Below are positions 16,472 to 25,168 of a DNA stretch of 64,000 nt, piece after piece. How positions within the stretch are numbered: position 1 is the first letter of the stretch; every line of letters begins with the position of its first letter. The notes below the pieces were generated by a model. That model was not told the origin of the DNA, did no database searches, and saw only the letters and a program-made list of their open reading frames with translations. Made by a program: the position numbers and the translations under genes. Origin of the DNA: Actinomadura fibrosa. GTDB lineage: Bacteria > Actinomycetota > Actinomycetes > Streptosporangiales > Streptosporangiaceae. The stretch covers positions 34,748 through 98,747 of the forward strand of contig NZ_CAACUY010000013.1 of NCBI RefSeq assembly GCF_900659615.1, given 5' to 3'.

Positions 16472-18990
16472 GCCCAGTCGTCGTCCTCTGCCTGGCCGGA
16501 CGCCCGATGATCGGGGTGGTCCTTGTCGGCCGTCACGGCCAGGTGGAGGGGGACGGGGAGCGCGGTGCGGTCGTCCCATGAGATGTTCTGTTCACACAGC
16601 CGTGCGGTGAGCGTGACCAGCTTCTCCGCTTTCCAGGATCCCGGCTCCACGACGACGATCTCCTTGGCCGTGAAGGAGTGCCATGGCTTTCCCAGTTCGC
16701 GGCGATCATACCCGCCGTCGTCCAGTTCAAAGCGGGTGGTCGTCGCGCCCCGCCTGCCGCCATTCGCTCTGAATAGGACCGAGGTACCGGGAAACAGCCA
16801 GGATGGCACGCCGGACTCTGTGAGCCGGTAGACCGCCTGGCCAGGAGCATTCGGCTGGTTTGGATCCTCCACCTGGCGCCCCTCAGTGCGGTTGACCGGG
16901 CGCCCGACCTCCTCCACTGTGCTGTGCAGCCGGACAACGGCGATGTCGTCGCTCCCGGCGCGCAGGACATCACCCGGCATCGGGCCGTCTCCGAGGGAAG
17001 CATCCGCGAGGCCAGGCCAGATGCCCCGCATCGAGGAGGCGGCCACGAAGATCACTATCGGAACTCCCGACCGGTCGCCGTCCGCGAGAGCGCACAGCCG
17101 CGACTCGATCTCCGCCCGGGTGCGGGCGGCCTTCTCCCGGGTGCGGCCGAGGTGGGCGGAGCCGATCGCCCCGGCATTGAAGTCCGCGATCCCCTCGGCC
17201 GCGCGTACCCATGCTTTCCGCCGTTCGCTATAGGCGAGCATCCTGCACTCCTCCAGTCTTCCCGGCACCAGGTCGACCGCTGTCATGACGAGCACCAGGA
17301 CGGGTTCGCCGTGCCCGTTCTGCTGTCGGCGGACATGGACGCCCGCGAGCAGTGTCCGGCGGGTCAGCGGATTCGGTAGGTGCTTTGCGGTGAGCGCGGC
17401 GGGCATCCGGTCATCGAGGATCCCGGCGCCGCGCAGCAGATCCCGGAGCGCGGCACGGGCCGCGTGCTCCTTCTCGCTCGCGGAGCGTGGCCGTGCGCCC
17501 TCGGGAAGCATCGCCGGCTCGGTCGCGAGGAACTGTACGGGGATGCCCAGATGCCCGAAGAGACGGCGCAGGTGCGGCTTCGCGTCGAGGACGGGAGGCT
17601 CGGCTGCGGGGTGAAACTCGGTCTCCGCCCACACTGCGGTCAGCCGATCTCCTGCGGACGGTGCCGCGCCGAGGTCGCCGAGGTATGCCGCCCTGTTCGG
17701 GGTGTCGTGGGAGAGCAGTTCGGGACAGTGCCGGGCGATGACGTCCAGCGCGTCGTTGACGGGTACGGGCGGCCCGTCCGGACGCGGCTCGACCCGGTGC
17801 CCGGCGAGTGCCGCCAACTGCTCCAGCATGCGTGCCCTGGCATCAGCCGTGGCGTAGACGCAGACGAGCGTTACGCGCCGGTAGCCACTGGGGCCGACTC
17901 CAGCCGACGGAAAACCGCCTTCCTGATACTTCTCGACCCGCGCCGGCAGCTTGATGCTCTTGTCCACGTCGTAGGTGAGCGGGACGAGCATGGGCATCAG
18001 CCGCATGACGTGGTGGTGAAGGAAGAGCATGAACCTTGGCCCCAGTCCGTTGCCGAGCGTGTGGAACTGCGCGTTAGAGAACTGCGGCCGTATGTCGCCG
18101 GGCTTCGCGGGCAGGATCGGCGGCAGGGTCATCGGCTTGAGCTTGCACGCTTCAAGGATCGTCGCGATGGCGGGGTGGAGGCGGTTCTCGTAGTCACCGG
18201 CGTTCCCGTCCGGAGCGCGGAACACCGGCAGGCGCAGGACCGGATCATCCGCCTCGCCGCGGTCGATCCAGGCGTGCTTGGTCCGCCGCCCATACCAGCG
18301 CTGGGATATCCGCGACAGATGCGCGTCGAAGCACAGCACGAGGTCCTCGACTCCCGCGCGGGTGACCACTCGGGCGGTCACCTTGGCCATCCCGTAGGAG
18401 ATGAGCCCCCGGTGGGTCCGCGCGATCAGGTCGCCCTGGTCCCAGGCGAGCAAGGCGCCGTCCGTGTCGAGCCGCAGTGGCAGGCACCTGTCCCCGTCGA
18501 TGCGGAGCGGCTCTCCCGCCAGGCGGCGCATGATCTGCCATTCGGCGGTCTCGTAGACCCAGTGAGGGGCCAGCGGGACCCGTCCCGGGCGGGGCTCGAT
18601 GAAATCGGAGTAGGAGCGGGCCGCCTCTGGTTCCGGCAGCACGCCGGGTAGCCGGGGCGGTCCCTGCTCGCCCCTAATATGCCGTTCCCATGCTTGCACC
18701 GCGATCCGCAGCCGGTGGTCGAGTTCCCGGCCGGTCAGCAGGAGCCGCCGGCTTCCGGCCTCGACCTCGCGGGCGGCCAGGTGGCTCTCCCCGAACATGC
18801 GAACCGGCTCGCCGGTGGCCGCGACGATCCCTCGCGTGAGGGAACTGTAAGGGGGAACCCTTTGTCCCTCTTCGCTCGACAGCGTGCTCCAGGCGGCTTC
18901 GAAATCCTCGGTTAGCGGATAGGCGGTCACGGTCCCGAGGACCTCGTCGAGGAGGTTTCGGGGGATGCGATAGGCGAGGGTGATCAGCAT
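16468..18990 (-). CDS. pPIWI-RE protein (Argonaute-like, RNase H fold)
   Basis: An 840-residue protein recognised as the pPIWI-RE family: an N-terminal region starting MLITLAYRIPRNLLDEVLG, a MID-like middle, and a C-terminal PIWI/RNase H-like module (about 580-840) ending with the family-typical PVPLHLA. Further recognisable stretches are GLISYGMAKVTARVVTRAG, FMLFLHHHVMRLMPMLVPL and GKPWHSFTAKEIVVVE. The family was described as a divergent PIWI module encoded in three-gene operons with a DinG-type helicase and an REase-fold protein, and was proposed to use RNA guides against transcribed invading DNA. All three genes are present here. ATG at 18990 overlaps the helicase stop by 7 bases. Catalytic residues could not be placed with certainty by eye. 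Confidence 0.85.
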   Translation of the reverse strand: MLITLAYRIPRNLLDEVLGTVTAYPLTEDFEAAWSTLSSEEGQRVPPYSSLTRGIVAATGEPVRMFGESHLAAREVEAGSRRLLLTGRELDHRLRIAVQAWERHIRGEQGPPRLPGVLPEPEAARSYSDFIEPRPGRVPLAPHWVYETAEWQIMRRLAGEPLRIDGDRCLPLRLDTDGALLAWDQGDLIARTHRGLISYGMAKVTARVVTRAGVEDLVLCFDAHLSRISQRWYGRRTKHAWIDRGEADDPVLRLPVFRAPDGNAGDYENRLHPAIATILEACKLKPMTLPPILPAKPGDIRPQFSNAQFHTLGNGLGPRFMLFLHHHVMRLMPMLVPLTYDVDKSIKLPARVEKYQEGGFPSAGVGPSGYRRVTLVCVYATADARARMLEQLAALAGHRVEPRPDGPPVPVNDALDVIARHCPELLSHDTPNRAAYLGDLGAAPSAGDRLTAVWAETEFHPAAEPPVLDAKPHLRRLFGHLGIPVQFLATEPAMLPEGARPRSASEKEHAARAALRDLLRGAGILDDRMPAALTAKHLPNPLTRRTLLAGVHVRRQQNGHGEPVLVLVMTAVDLVPGRLEECRMLAYSERRKAWVRAAEGIADFNAGAIGSAHLGRTREKAARTRAEIESRLCALADGDRSGVPIVIFVAASSMRGIWPGLADASLGDGPMPGDVLRAGSDDIAVVRLHSTVEEVGRPVNRTEGRQVEDPNQPNAPGQAVYRLTESGVPSWLFPGTSVLFRANGGRRGATTTRFELDDGGYDRRELGKPWHSFTAKEIVVVEPGSWKAEKLVTLTARLCEQNISWDDRTALPVPLHLAVTADKDHPDHRASGQAEDDDWA

Positions 18991-21900
18991 CCTGACTCTC
19001 CGTCCTCGTCGGCCCCGGCATAGTCGAAGAACGCCTGGAGCGTGGTGCCGTAGTAGGTCTTCATGCGGGCGAGCGTTCCGTCCGCCTGCCACTTCTCGCG
19101 CAGGAGGCGGATCAGCGCGGCCATGCTCGTCCCCGAGTCTTCGTCGAGCATTGCGCCGTCCACGAGATGCAGGACGGCGTCGGTGCCGCCGCGGCGGGCG
19201 CGCCCGATGAGTTGGAACGCGCCGTTCAGCGTCTCGGCGACCACGCCGAGCTTGACCGCCTTGTGCTGGGCGCGGAAGTACGGAGGACGGCGGACCATGT
19301 CGTCCAGCCGCGCCTCGGCGGTCCGGTGCCGGTCGTCGAGGAGCGCCGCGGGGTCGGTGGACGGGCCGGGATGCGCGTCGTGCGCCGCCGCCTGTACGTG
19401 CGCGAGCAGTTCCGCGGGCTCGTCCAGCAGCGGGATGGGCCGGACGATCAGCCACACGGAGCCGAGCGCAGACCGGTTCTCCTCCCCGATGATATTGACG
19501 CCCCGCTGGACCCTGGCGAGCGGCGCGATGAGGATGTCGGCCTTTTCCCGCCGGGGGAAGTCCTCCAGACGGTCGGCTCGGATGGGCTGCCAGCGGTCCT
19601 GGACTCCCATGGTGGGGTCCTCGGCCTCCTGTGGGGGGACGGCCAAGCAGATGCGCGCGGCGTCGACGCCGGCGCGGGCCAGTCCTTCCGCCACATGCCG
19701 GGCACCGGCGTAGGACGTGGTGGCGAGCAGTACTCGTGCCCGGTGCTTGTCCGTTTCCCGCAGCCGTTCCAGTTCGCCGTTCAGGGCGGTGCTCCACAGC
19801 CGTTCCGCGATGCGCCGTGTCGCCTCGGCACGTGCGGCTCCGTCCAGGCCGGAGACGTGCACCAGGTTGTTCAGATCGTCCCGTATCGGAACGGCGGCGA
19901 CCTTGACCGTCTCTGGATTGTCGTCGCGTACGTACCACGCGGGGTCGGCGCGGACATGGTGGTGCGGCGCGCCGGGGAAGTAGGCGGTGGCGGACAGGCC
20001 GAGCACGATCCTCCGGGTGCCGGCGTGCGCGAGCGCGGTCGTGTCTGCCAGCCCGAGGACGTAGGTGTGCGGGTCGCCGCCGAACGCGGCGGTGCTCAGC
20101 CGAGCCGGCTCGTCACCCTTGTCGTCGTAGTACTCGGTGAACGCGAACGACAGTGCACCGAGCGGACCGGTCGGTGCGACCCGCCAGTGGGTGTAGACGC
20201 CGAGTGCGTCCGCGATCTCCTGCGCCGACTCGACGCCCATCTCCACGAGCTGAGCGTTGTTCGCCATCAGGCGATGCAGGTTTCTGGCGATGGGCACCAG
20301 GATGGCGCGGCGCAACATCCGGTTGGCGGCCTTCGTTCGCTCGCCTGCCGGGAGTTGGGCGAACAGCGCCTCGATGGCAGGCCGCGCCGCTACGACTGCC
20401 GCGCCTCCGGTCCCGTTCGTGACGACGTCCGCCAGGTGGCGGCGTGCCTCCGCGAAGCCGGGCGGTTCGCCGGGCAGCGGGGAGCCGCCGTCTTGGAACA
20501 GCGTCCGGAACATTCTCAGCTGCGACCTGGTGGCTCGTTCCTCTGGGGCGAGGTCGAACAGGCGGACCGTCAGCCAGTGGTCCCAGCGCCGCGGGATGAT
20601 CCACTGTCGGCCAGGTCCGGGTTCACGCCTGCCCTTCGTCGGCGGTGCGGCGCTGATTCGCTGGTAGGTGAGGTGGCTGACGTACGTCTCGGATAAGTAG
20701 CGCAGCCCGAAATAGGCGTCGCGCACGTTCGCGTCGATGTCGCCGTGGAGCTGCCCTGACACCTCGCCGAAGTCGGAGTCGAACCGGCGCAGCAGCGTGT
20801 TCGTCCGCCCAGCATGGTCGAGCACCAGGCCGCGCCCCGCCTCTTCGATCGCGGACCGCTGGAACACATCGACCTCGTCGATGACGACGACCTGGCAGCG
20901 CCGCAGGATCAGTTCCTCGACAGCGATCCGGTCGTCGGCGCCCGAGCCGTCGTCCACCGGTGCCTGTAGCACGCCCGCCATCAGGTTCTTGTGAGAGGTC
21001 ACGATGATGCCCGCGGAACAGGCGTCGCGGACGGCACGGAATCTGCCGCATGTCGTCCGCCACGGGCAGGCGACTCGCTCGTCCCGCCGTCTGCGCCGGT
21101 GCGGCCGCCGAAGCCCCGCGCACGGTTCCCGTCCCGGAATCCAGGTCTCGGCACCGTCTTCCGGCGTGGCCGCCGCGGCGAGCGCGCAGCCGTACCCGAA
21201 CCGCTGCCAGATCCACTCCGCGTCCGGGCCCGCCCCTTGCTCCGCAAACGGCGCGGCGTGCGCGGTCGCGGATTCGGCGACCTCGAAGCTCGCGCGCGGT
21301 GACACCAGAGGCACGACCCCAGGCCCGCCGTCCGGCAGGACGACGTCCAATGCGCGCTCGATCTGGTGGGCAGCCTGTACCACATTGGCGTTGGTCGGCA
21401 GGACGAACGCCACACTCACCCCGCGCCGGGCCGCCCAGCAGGCGAAGCTTTCCACGAGTACTACGGACTTCCCGAATCCCGTGTAGGCCAGCAGTTCGCG
21501 CAGAGAGCCGGCGGTGAGCAGGAGCCCGCCGACCCGTTCACCGTTCGCGGCACGGATCTCTCGGGTGAATCGTTGCACGCACCCCAACCGGTAGCCCCCG
21601 CCGAGATCCTCGTCCAAGCGTTGCGCGATCTCCTCCAGTTCCGCGAAGGGCACCCACAGGTCGCCCTCGGGGGGTGCGTCCTCGATGCGCGGCAGCGAAC
21701 GGGCTGGTTCGGCGTGATGCCCGCGGATCTCGAAGCGCGACTCGGTGAACCCGGGCTCCGTTCCGCCGGATGCGCGGGACCGGGCCACGGCCGTGTGCGG
21801 GCCGGGCTCCGCCACCGGGAGCTCCCGCCTTCGCCCGACGTGCAGGCCGTCCAACTCCTTCAGCAGCCCGTCGACGAAGATGCGGAGTGCCATGCCGGGG

Positions 21901-22229
21901 GCGACGATGATCCGGCCGTTCTCCTTGTAGAACTCGTCCGCGATGCAGCCTGCGATCTCGCCCTGGACGAGGCACCGGTCCAGATGCGAGCCCGCTGCCC
22001 GCCCGTTCGCCATCGAGTTCGGACGGCGGCGCAGGAGACGCATGAACCGGCTCGCGTCTTCCTCGTCCAGGGTCCTCCAACCGGACCAGTCGGCAATGTG
22101 ACCGTCGAGGACGAACAACACGTCTTCCCGTGTCGTGATGGCGGCGCCGTCGTCGTCCTTGTCGAGGGCGAAATGCAGTGCAGCGAGCCCGATCGCCCCA
22201 CCGAGCAGCCGGGGCGCGACGTTCATCAT
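18984..22229 (-). CDS. pPIWI-RE-associated DinG-like SF2 helicase with Fe-S motif
   Basis: A 1081-residue helicase. The Walker A region is TGFGKSVVLVES (near residue 266), the Walker B is VVVIDEVDVFQRS, and between them lies a cysteine set (GCALAAA, PCAGLRR, CPWRTTCGRF, RDACSAGIIVTSHKNLM) placed like the Fe-S domain of XPD/DinG helicases. C-terminal helicase motifs include VLLATTSYAGARHVAEGL, ILIAPLARVQRGVNI and FQLIGRARRGG. DinG helicases unwind R-loops and DNA forks, fitting the proposed role of opening target DNA for the PIWI partner. ATG at 22227-22229 overlaps the upstream REase stop (ATGA), and its own stop lies within the pPIWI-RE start region, so all are translationally coupled. Confidence 0.85.
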   Translation of the reverse strand: MMNVAPRLLGGAIGLAALHFALDKDDDGAAITTREDVLFVLDGHIADWSGWRTLDEEDASRFMRLLRRRPNSMANGRAAGSHLDRCLVQGEIAGCIADEFYKENGRIIVAPGMALRIFVDGLLKELDGLHVGRRRELPVAEPGPHTAVARSRASGGTEPGFTESRFEIRGHHAEPARSLPRIEDAPPEGDLWVPFAELEEIAQRLDEDLGGGYRLGCVQRFTREIRAANGERVGGLLLTAGSLRELLAYTGFGKSVVLVESFACWAARRGVSVAFVLPTNANVVQAAHQIERALDVVLPDGGPGVVPLVSPRASFEVAESATAHAAPFAEQGAGPDAEWIWQRFGYGCALAAAATPEDGAETWIPGREPCAGLRRPHRRRRRDERVACPWRTTCGRFRAVRDACSAGIIVTSHKNLMAGVLQAPVDDGSGADDRIAVEELILRRCQVVVIDEVDVFQRSAIEEAGRGLVLDHAGRTNTLLRRFDSDFGEVSGQLHGDIDANVRDAYFGLRYLSETYVSHLTYQRISAAPPTKGRREPGPGRQWIIPRRWDHWLTVRLFDLAPEERATRSQLRMFRTLFQDGGSPLPGEPPGFAEARRHLADVVTNGTGGAAVVAARPAIEALFAQLPAGERTKAANRMLRRAILVPIARNLHRLMANNAQLVEMGVESAQEIADALGVYTHWRVAPTGPLGALSFAFTEYYDDKGDEPARLSTAAFGGDPHTYVLGLADTTALAHAGTRRIVLGLSATAYFPGAPHHHVRADPAWYVRDDNPETVKVAAVPIRDDLNNLVHVSGLDGAARAEATRRIAERLWSTALNGELERLRETDKHRARVLLATTSYAGARHVAEGLARAGVDAARICLAVPPQEAEDPTMGVQDRWQPIRADRLEDFPRREKADILIAPLARVQRGVNIIGEENRSALGSVWLIVRPIPLLDEPAELLAHVQAAAHDAHPGPSTDPAALLDDRHRTAEARLDDMVRRPPYFRAQHKAVKLGVVAETLNGAFQLIGRARRGGTDAVLHLVDGAMLDEDSGTSMAALIRLLREKWQADGTLARMKTYYGTTLQAFFDYAGADEDGESGC

Positions 22230-23425
22230 CGGTCCCCGTCCTTCCGTTCCTCGATTGTCTTCTTGATTCGCCGCACCTTGCGGAGGAGCCGCTGCTCGGT
22301 AAGGACCTCGATTCTGGGCAGCGCCGTCGCCACCGCCTCGGCCTGGTGCCCGTGAGTCCGGGGCAGCAGCACTGCCACCTGTGCCCTCGGCGGGCGAGCC
22401 CGCAGGTCGGTGATCAGCCGGTGCGGTGACCGGTACTCCTTGACGTCCAGCCGAAACTCGGTGCCGCCGATGGTCACGTGCAGGTCGTAGGCGTCCAACT
22501 CTGGCCACATTTCGACGTCGGCGCCGAGCCTCTCCAACTGCGCGGCGATTCGCAGCTCGCTCGCCCCGGGGACGACGATGAACCGCCAGACGCCCTGGCC
22601 GACGCACCCAGACCCCACGGCGGAGAGGGCCACCGGTGTCTTCACTGCTGGCCCTTCGTCGACCCGGGTCAACTCCGGGCTCTTCGCGCCGCGCCGTTCG
22701 GCCGCGCGGAACACGGTGGAATGCGGCCGGTAGCGGCACTGCACCTGGTCCCGGGTCACCGCCATCGGCCAGCGGCAGTCGGGGCACGGCCACCACCAGG
22801 CGCCATCGTCCCGCGTCCTGTACAAGGAGCTCTCCGGAATCGGCCGATATCCGCCCGGCATCATGCGGGCCCCGGTCTCGCTGACTCCGATCTGCAGCTC
22901 CTGCAGTCGGCCGGCCGGGTGCTCGATCAGGAACTTGCGGGACGTCTCATAGAGACGCTGGTCCTTTGGTCCAGCCATCGCCGCGAACGCCCGCGCCCTG
23001 ATTCGGTCGGCGGTCATCCGCGTCCACGACGGCAGCCAGCCCTGCCCGTCCGCCTCGGCGTCCAACGGGACGACGTGCTCGCACAACAGATCGAGGGCCG
23101 GTGCGGACAGCCGGTCGCCGCCGACCCCATCGGGCTCCAGCAGGACCGCGTCGCGTAAACCGTCGTCGCTGCTGTCCGTACTTCCGAGAATCGGCAGTTC
23201 GCCCAGCGGTCGGCGCAGCGCATCCACCAAGGCGAGCGGCGTGACCGGCCCACTTCCCGGCCCGTGCGCCTCCATCACGAAACCGGTCATTCGCGCGACC
23301 TCGCGCATCGCCTCCGGACGCGCCTGCCGTGCCGACCACGCGTACGCGGCCCGGAGCATCGCCGTCACTGCCCGGCGGCGCCGCTCGCTCATATCGTCGG
23401 ACGGTGGCGCGACCAGCCCGCTCAC
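22226..23425 (-). CDS. pPIWI-RE-associated restriction-endonuclease-fold protein
   Basis: A 399-residue protein matching the third member of the pPIWI-RE operon. The C-terminal REase core shows an acidic residue in ELDAYDLHV and the D-x-K signature in FRLDVKEYRSP, expected to bind metal and cut DNA. Upstream is a possible zinc ribbon, CPDC followed by Cys in QVQCRYR (about 210-230). The N-terminal two hundred residues are helical and are probably the conserved domain found in these operons. GTG at 23425 overlaps the upstream nuclease gene stop (GTGA). Its likely function is cleavage of DNA located by the PIWI/helicase pair; inferred from family context. Confidence 0.82.
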   Translation of the reverse strand: MSGLVAPPSDDMSERRRRAVTAMLRAAYAWSARQARPEAMREVARMTGFVMEAHGPGSGPVTPLALVDALRRPLGELPILGSTDSSDDGLRDAVLLEPDGVGGDRLSAPALDLLCEHVVPLDAEADGQGWLPSWTRMTADRIRARAFAAMAGPKDQRLYETSRKFLIEHPAGRLQELQIGVSETGARMMPGGYRPIPESSLYRTRDDGAWWWPCPDCRWPMAVTRDQVQCRYRPHSTVFRAAERRGAKSPELTRVDEGPAVKTPVALSAVGSGCVGQGVWRFIVVPGASELRIAAQLERLGADVEMWPELDAYDLHVTIGGTEFRLDVKEYRSPHRLITDLRARPPRAQVAVLLPRTHGHQAEAVATALPRIEVLTEQRLLRKVRRIKKTIEERKDGDR

Positions 23426-25059
23426 GTGCCGACCCCGACCCTGGGGTCCCTCTTGGCATCAGTTCTGGCGTCAGGGCACCAGCGGATGAACCCGCAGTCC
23501 CGGCACGCCTTGCCGGGGCTTGTGGCGAGAGTCTCGTCGGAATGCCAGCGTGCTACCGCCGACTGGACGACCTCGCGCGCTGCCCGGACCAGTTCGGGAT
23601 CCGTTGCGTCGAACTCCGTCAGGACGGGGCCGGTCGCGGTCAGCCGTTCGAGCTCGACCCGGCAGCCTCCCCGCCCGCCGGGAAGCGCGCCCTCGGCCGA
23701 GAGCAGTACCGCCAGCGCAATCTGCTCGTACTTCTGGAGCAGATCACCCTCGTACAGGTGCCGGCTCGTCTTGATCTCGCGGAGCCGCCAGTTCCCGCCG
23801 ATCCGGTAGAGCAAGTCAATCTTGGCGATGACTGCGACGTTGGCGGATGGATCGTAGGTGACGACTTGGTGCTCCGGCACGATCTCCACGCCCGTGGTAG
23901 TCCCGGCGTGCCGCATGGGGCAGACGAAGGAGTGGTCGCCGAGCATCTGGTGGCGCAGCCTCGTCTCCAAGTCATCGGCGATGTTCTTCGCTGTCGGCTC
24001 GTCCACGGTGGCTTCGGCGGACCCGGCCAGAGGGTCGTCGGCCGCGCATGCCCGCGGCGGCACCCGGGCATGCCGAGCCTCGATCTCGGCGTGCACGAGG
24101 CGCCCACGGATGGTGGACCCGCTCTCTTCCCTGGCGGCGTCCCGCGGAAGGTTGAGGTCGTGGAAGTAGGGGATGGGGGCGCAGGTGTGGTACTGCCGCG
24201 ACGTGGTCACCGACCATATGCGCCGGGGACCTGTGCAGGCATCGATGTTGAGCAGTCCCGGCACGGAGGGGACAGCAGGGCAGGAGGCGATGATCGGACA
24301 GCGTCCGCAGTCGGTCCCCGGCCGCAATGCCTCGCCCGTCGCCACCTCCAGCACCCGTCCCGAGGCGTGCTCCTCATACGCCGCGAACGCGGCTTCGGCG
24401 GTGTCATCGAACAGGACGTTGCTGGACGCGTCCAAGCAACCGACCTCGACGACCCGAACGCGCTCCGGCCGCTCGTGCCGTCCGATCAGCAGTGGCCCGG
24501 TGCCCCACCGGTTGCCGAGCACCGGGCCTCCGGCGGCCACGACGGCGGCGGCCAGTGCGATCTCGGCCTCGTCCCGCGGGCGGTCCTCGACTCCCTGGTA
24601 CCGGGTGAGACGCAGCTCGCGCACGCCGCCGCCTGCGTAGCGGCGGCCGTGCACGATCTCTTCGTGCGGCTCGGGCAAACCGTCGAGCGGCCGGTCAAGG
24701 CGTCTCGCCCACGTGCGTGAGACCGGCTGGAGCACGGGCTCCGTTCTTATCCCGTTCGTCTGGGCATCGAGGTACTGCCGGACGGCGTGCTCCGTCCATC
24801 GGACCAGCGCCGGGTGGTGATCGCGGCTCGGGTCCCCGCGCCACCGCGCGAGTGCCGCCTCGGCGTCGAGTCCGTCGAATTCGACCAGATCGAGCACCTT
24901 GCCGAGCGGCCCGAGCCCGAAGGTCTCCCGGAACGTCTCGCCGCTGCGGCCGCCGTTCGCCCTGCCCTGGGCGGGGCGCGCCTTCAGTGCCCGATAGCGG
25001 GGACACCCGCCGGACCGTGTCACCGCGGACGGCGAGAGGCGCAGAGGCGTATCGAGCAT
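23422..25059 (-). CDS. RecB/Cas4-like PD-(D/E)xK nuclease with Cys clusters
   Basis: A 545-residue protein heading the pPIWI-RE operon. The C-terminal half holds a RecB-type nuclease core: an Asp in AVIAKIDLLYR and an E-x-K in WRLREIKTSRH, followed by a QKYEQIALAVLL helix. A final cysteine set (KACRDCGFIRWCPDA) resembles the Fe-S closing motif of Cas4/AddB nucleases, with partner cysteines possibly in SGGCPRYRAL at the N-terminus; a second cluster CGRCPIIASCPAV lies near residue 240. ATG at 25059 has an AAAGGAG ribosome site. This fourth gene is not part of the classic three-gene description; it may trim guides, resect DNA, or be a duplicated system component. Specific role unknown. Confidence 0.75.
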   Translation of the reverse strand: MLDTPLRLSPSAVTRSGGCPRYRALKARPAQGRANGGRSGETFRETFGLGPLGKVLDLVEFDGLDAEAALARWRGDPSRDHHPALVRWTEHAVRQYLDAQTNGIRTEPVLQPVSRTWARRLDRPLDGLPEPHEEIVHGRRYAGGGVRELRLTRYQGVEDRPRDEAEIALAAAVVAAGGPVLGNRWGTGPLLIGRHERPERVRVVEVGCLDASSNVLFDDTAEAAFAAYEEHASGRVLEVATGEALRPGTDCGRCPIIASCPAVPSVPGLLNIDACTGPRRIWSVTTSRQYHTCAPIPYFHDLNLPRDAAREESGSTIRGRLVHAEIEARHARVPPRACAADDPLAGSAEATVDEPTAKNIADDLETRLRHQMLGDHSFVCPMRHAGTTTGVEIVPEHQVVTYDPSANVAVIAKIDLLYRIGGNWRLREIKTSRHLYEGDLLQKYEQIALAVLLSAEGALPGGRGGCRVELERLTATGPVLTEFDATDPELVRAAREVVQSAVARWHSDETLATSPGKACRDCGFIRWCPDARTDAKRDPRVGVGT

Positions 25060-25168
25060 GTGGCCACTCCTTTCCCGTCAGGAGAGAATCTGTCGCGTGA
25101 CGTAGTCTGTGCTACTTTCCATTGCCGTTGTAGCTCTTTGGACGATGGTCGAGTGGGGGAAGCGGGAA
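25060..25168. promoter_or_regulatory. Divergent promoter region between two defence operons
   Basis: The 109 bp between the nuclease gene (minus) and the chosen caspase-helicase start (plus) must hold both promoters. It is visibly less GC-rich than its surroundings. I cannot assign -35/-10 boxes or an operator with confidence. The shared region suggests coordinated expression of the pPIWI-RE operon and the caspase-helicase gene. Confidence 0.5.

Noticed and set aside
25109..25168. Extended N-terminus of the caspase-helicase starting at TTG 25109 or ATG 25145
   Set aside because: Neither has a ribosome site, and the GGGGGAAG before GTG 25169 places the start directly at the caspase fold.
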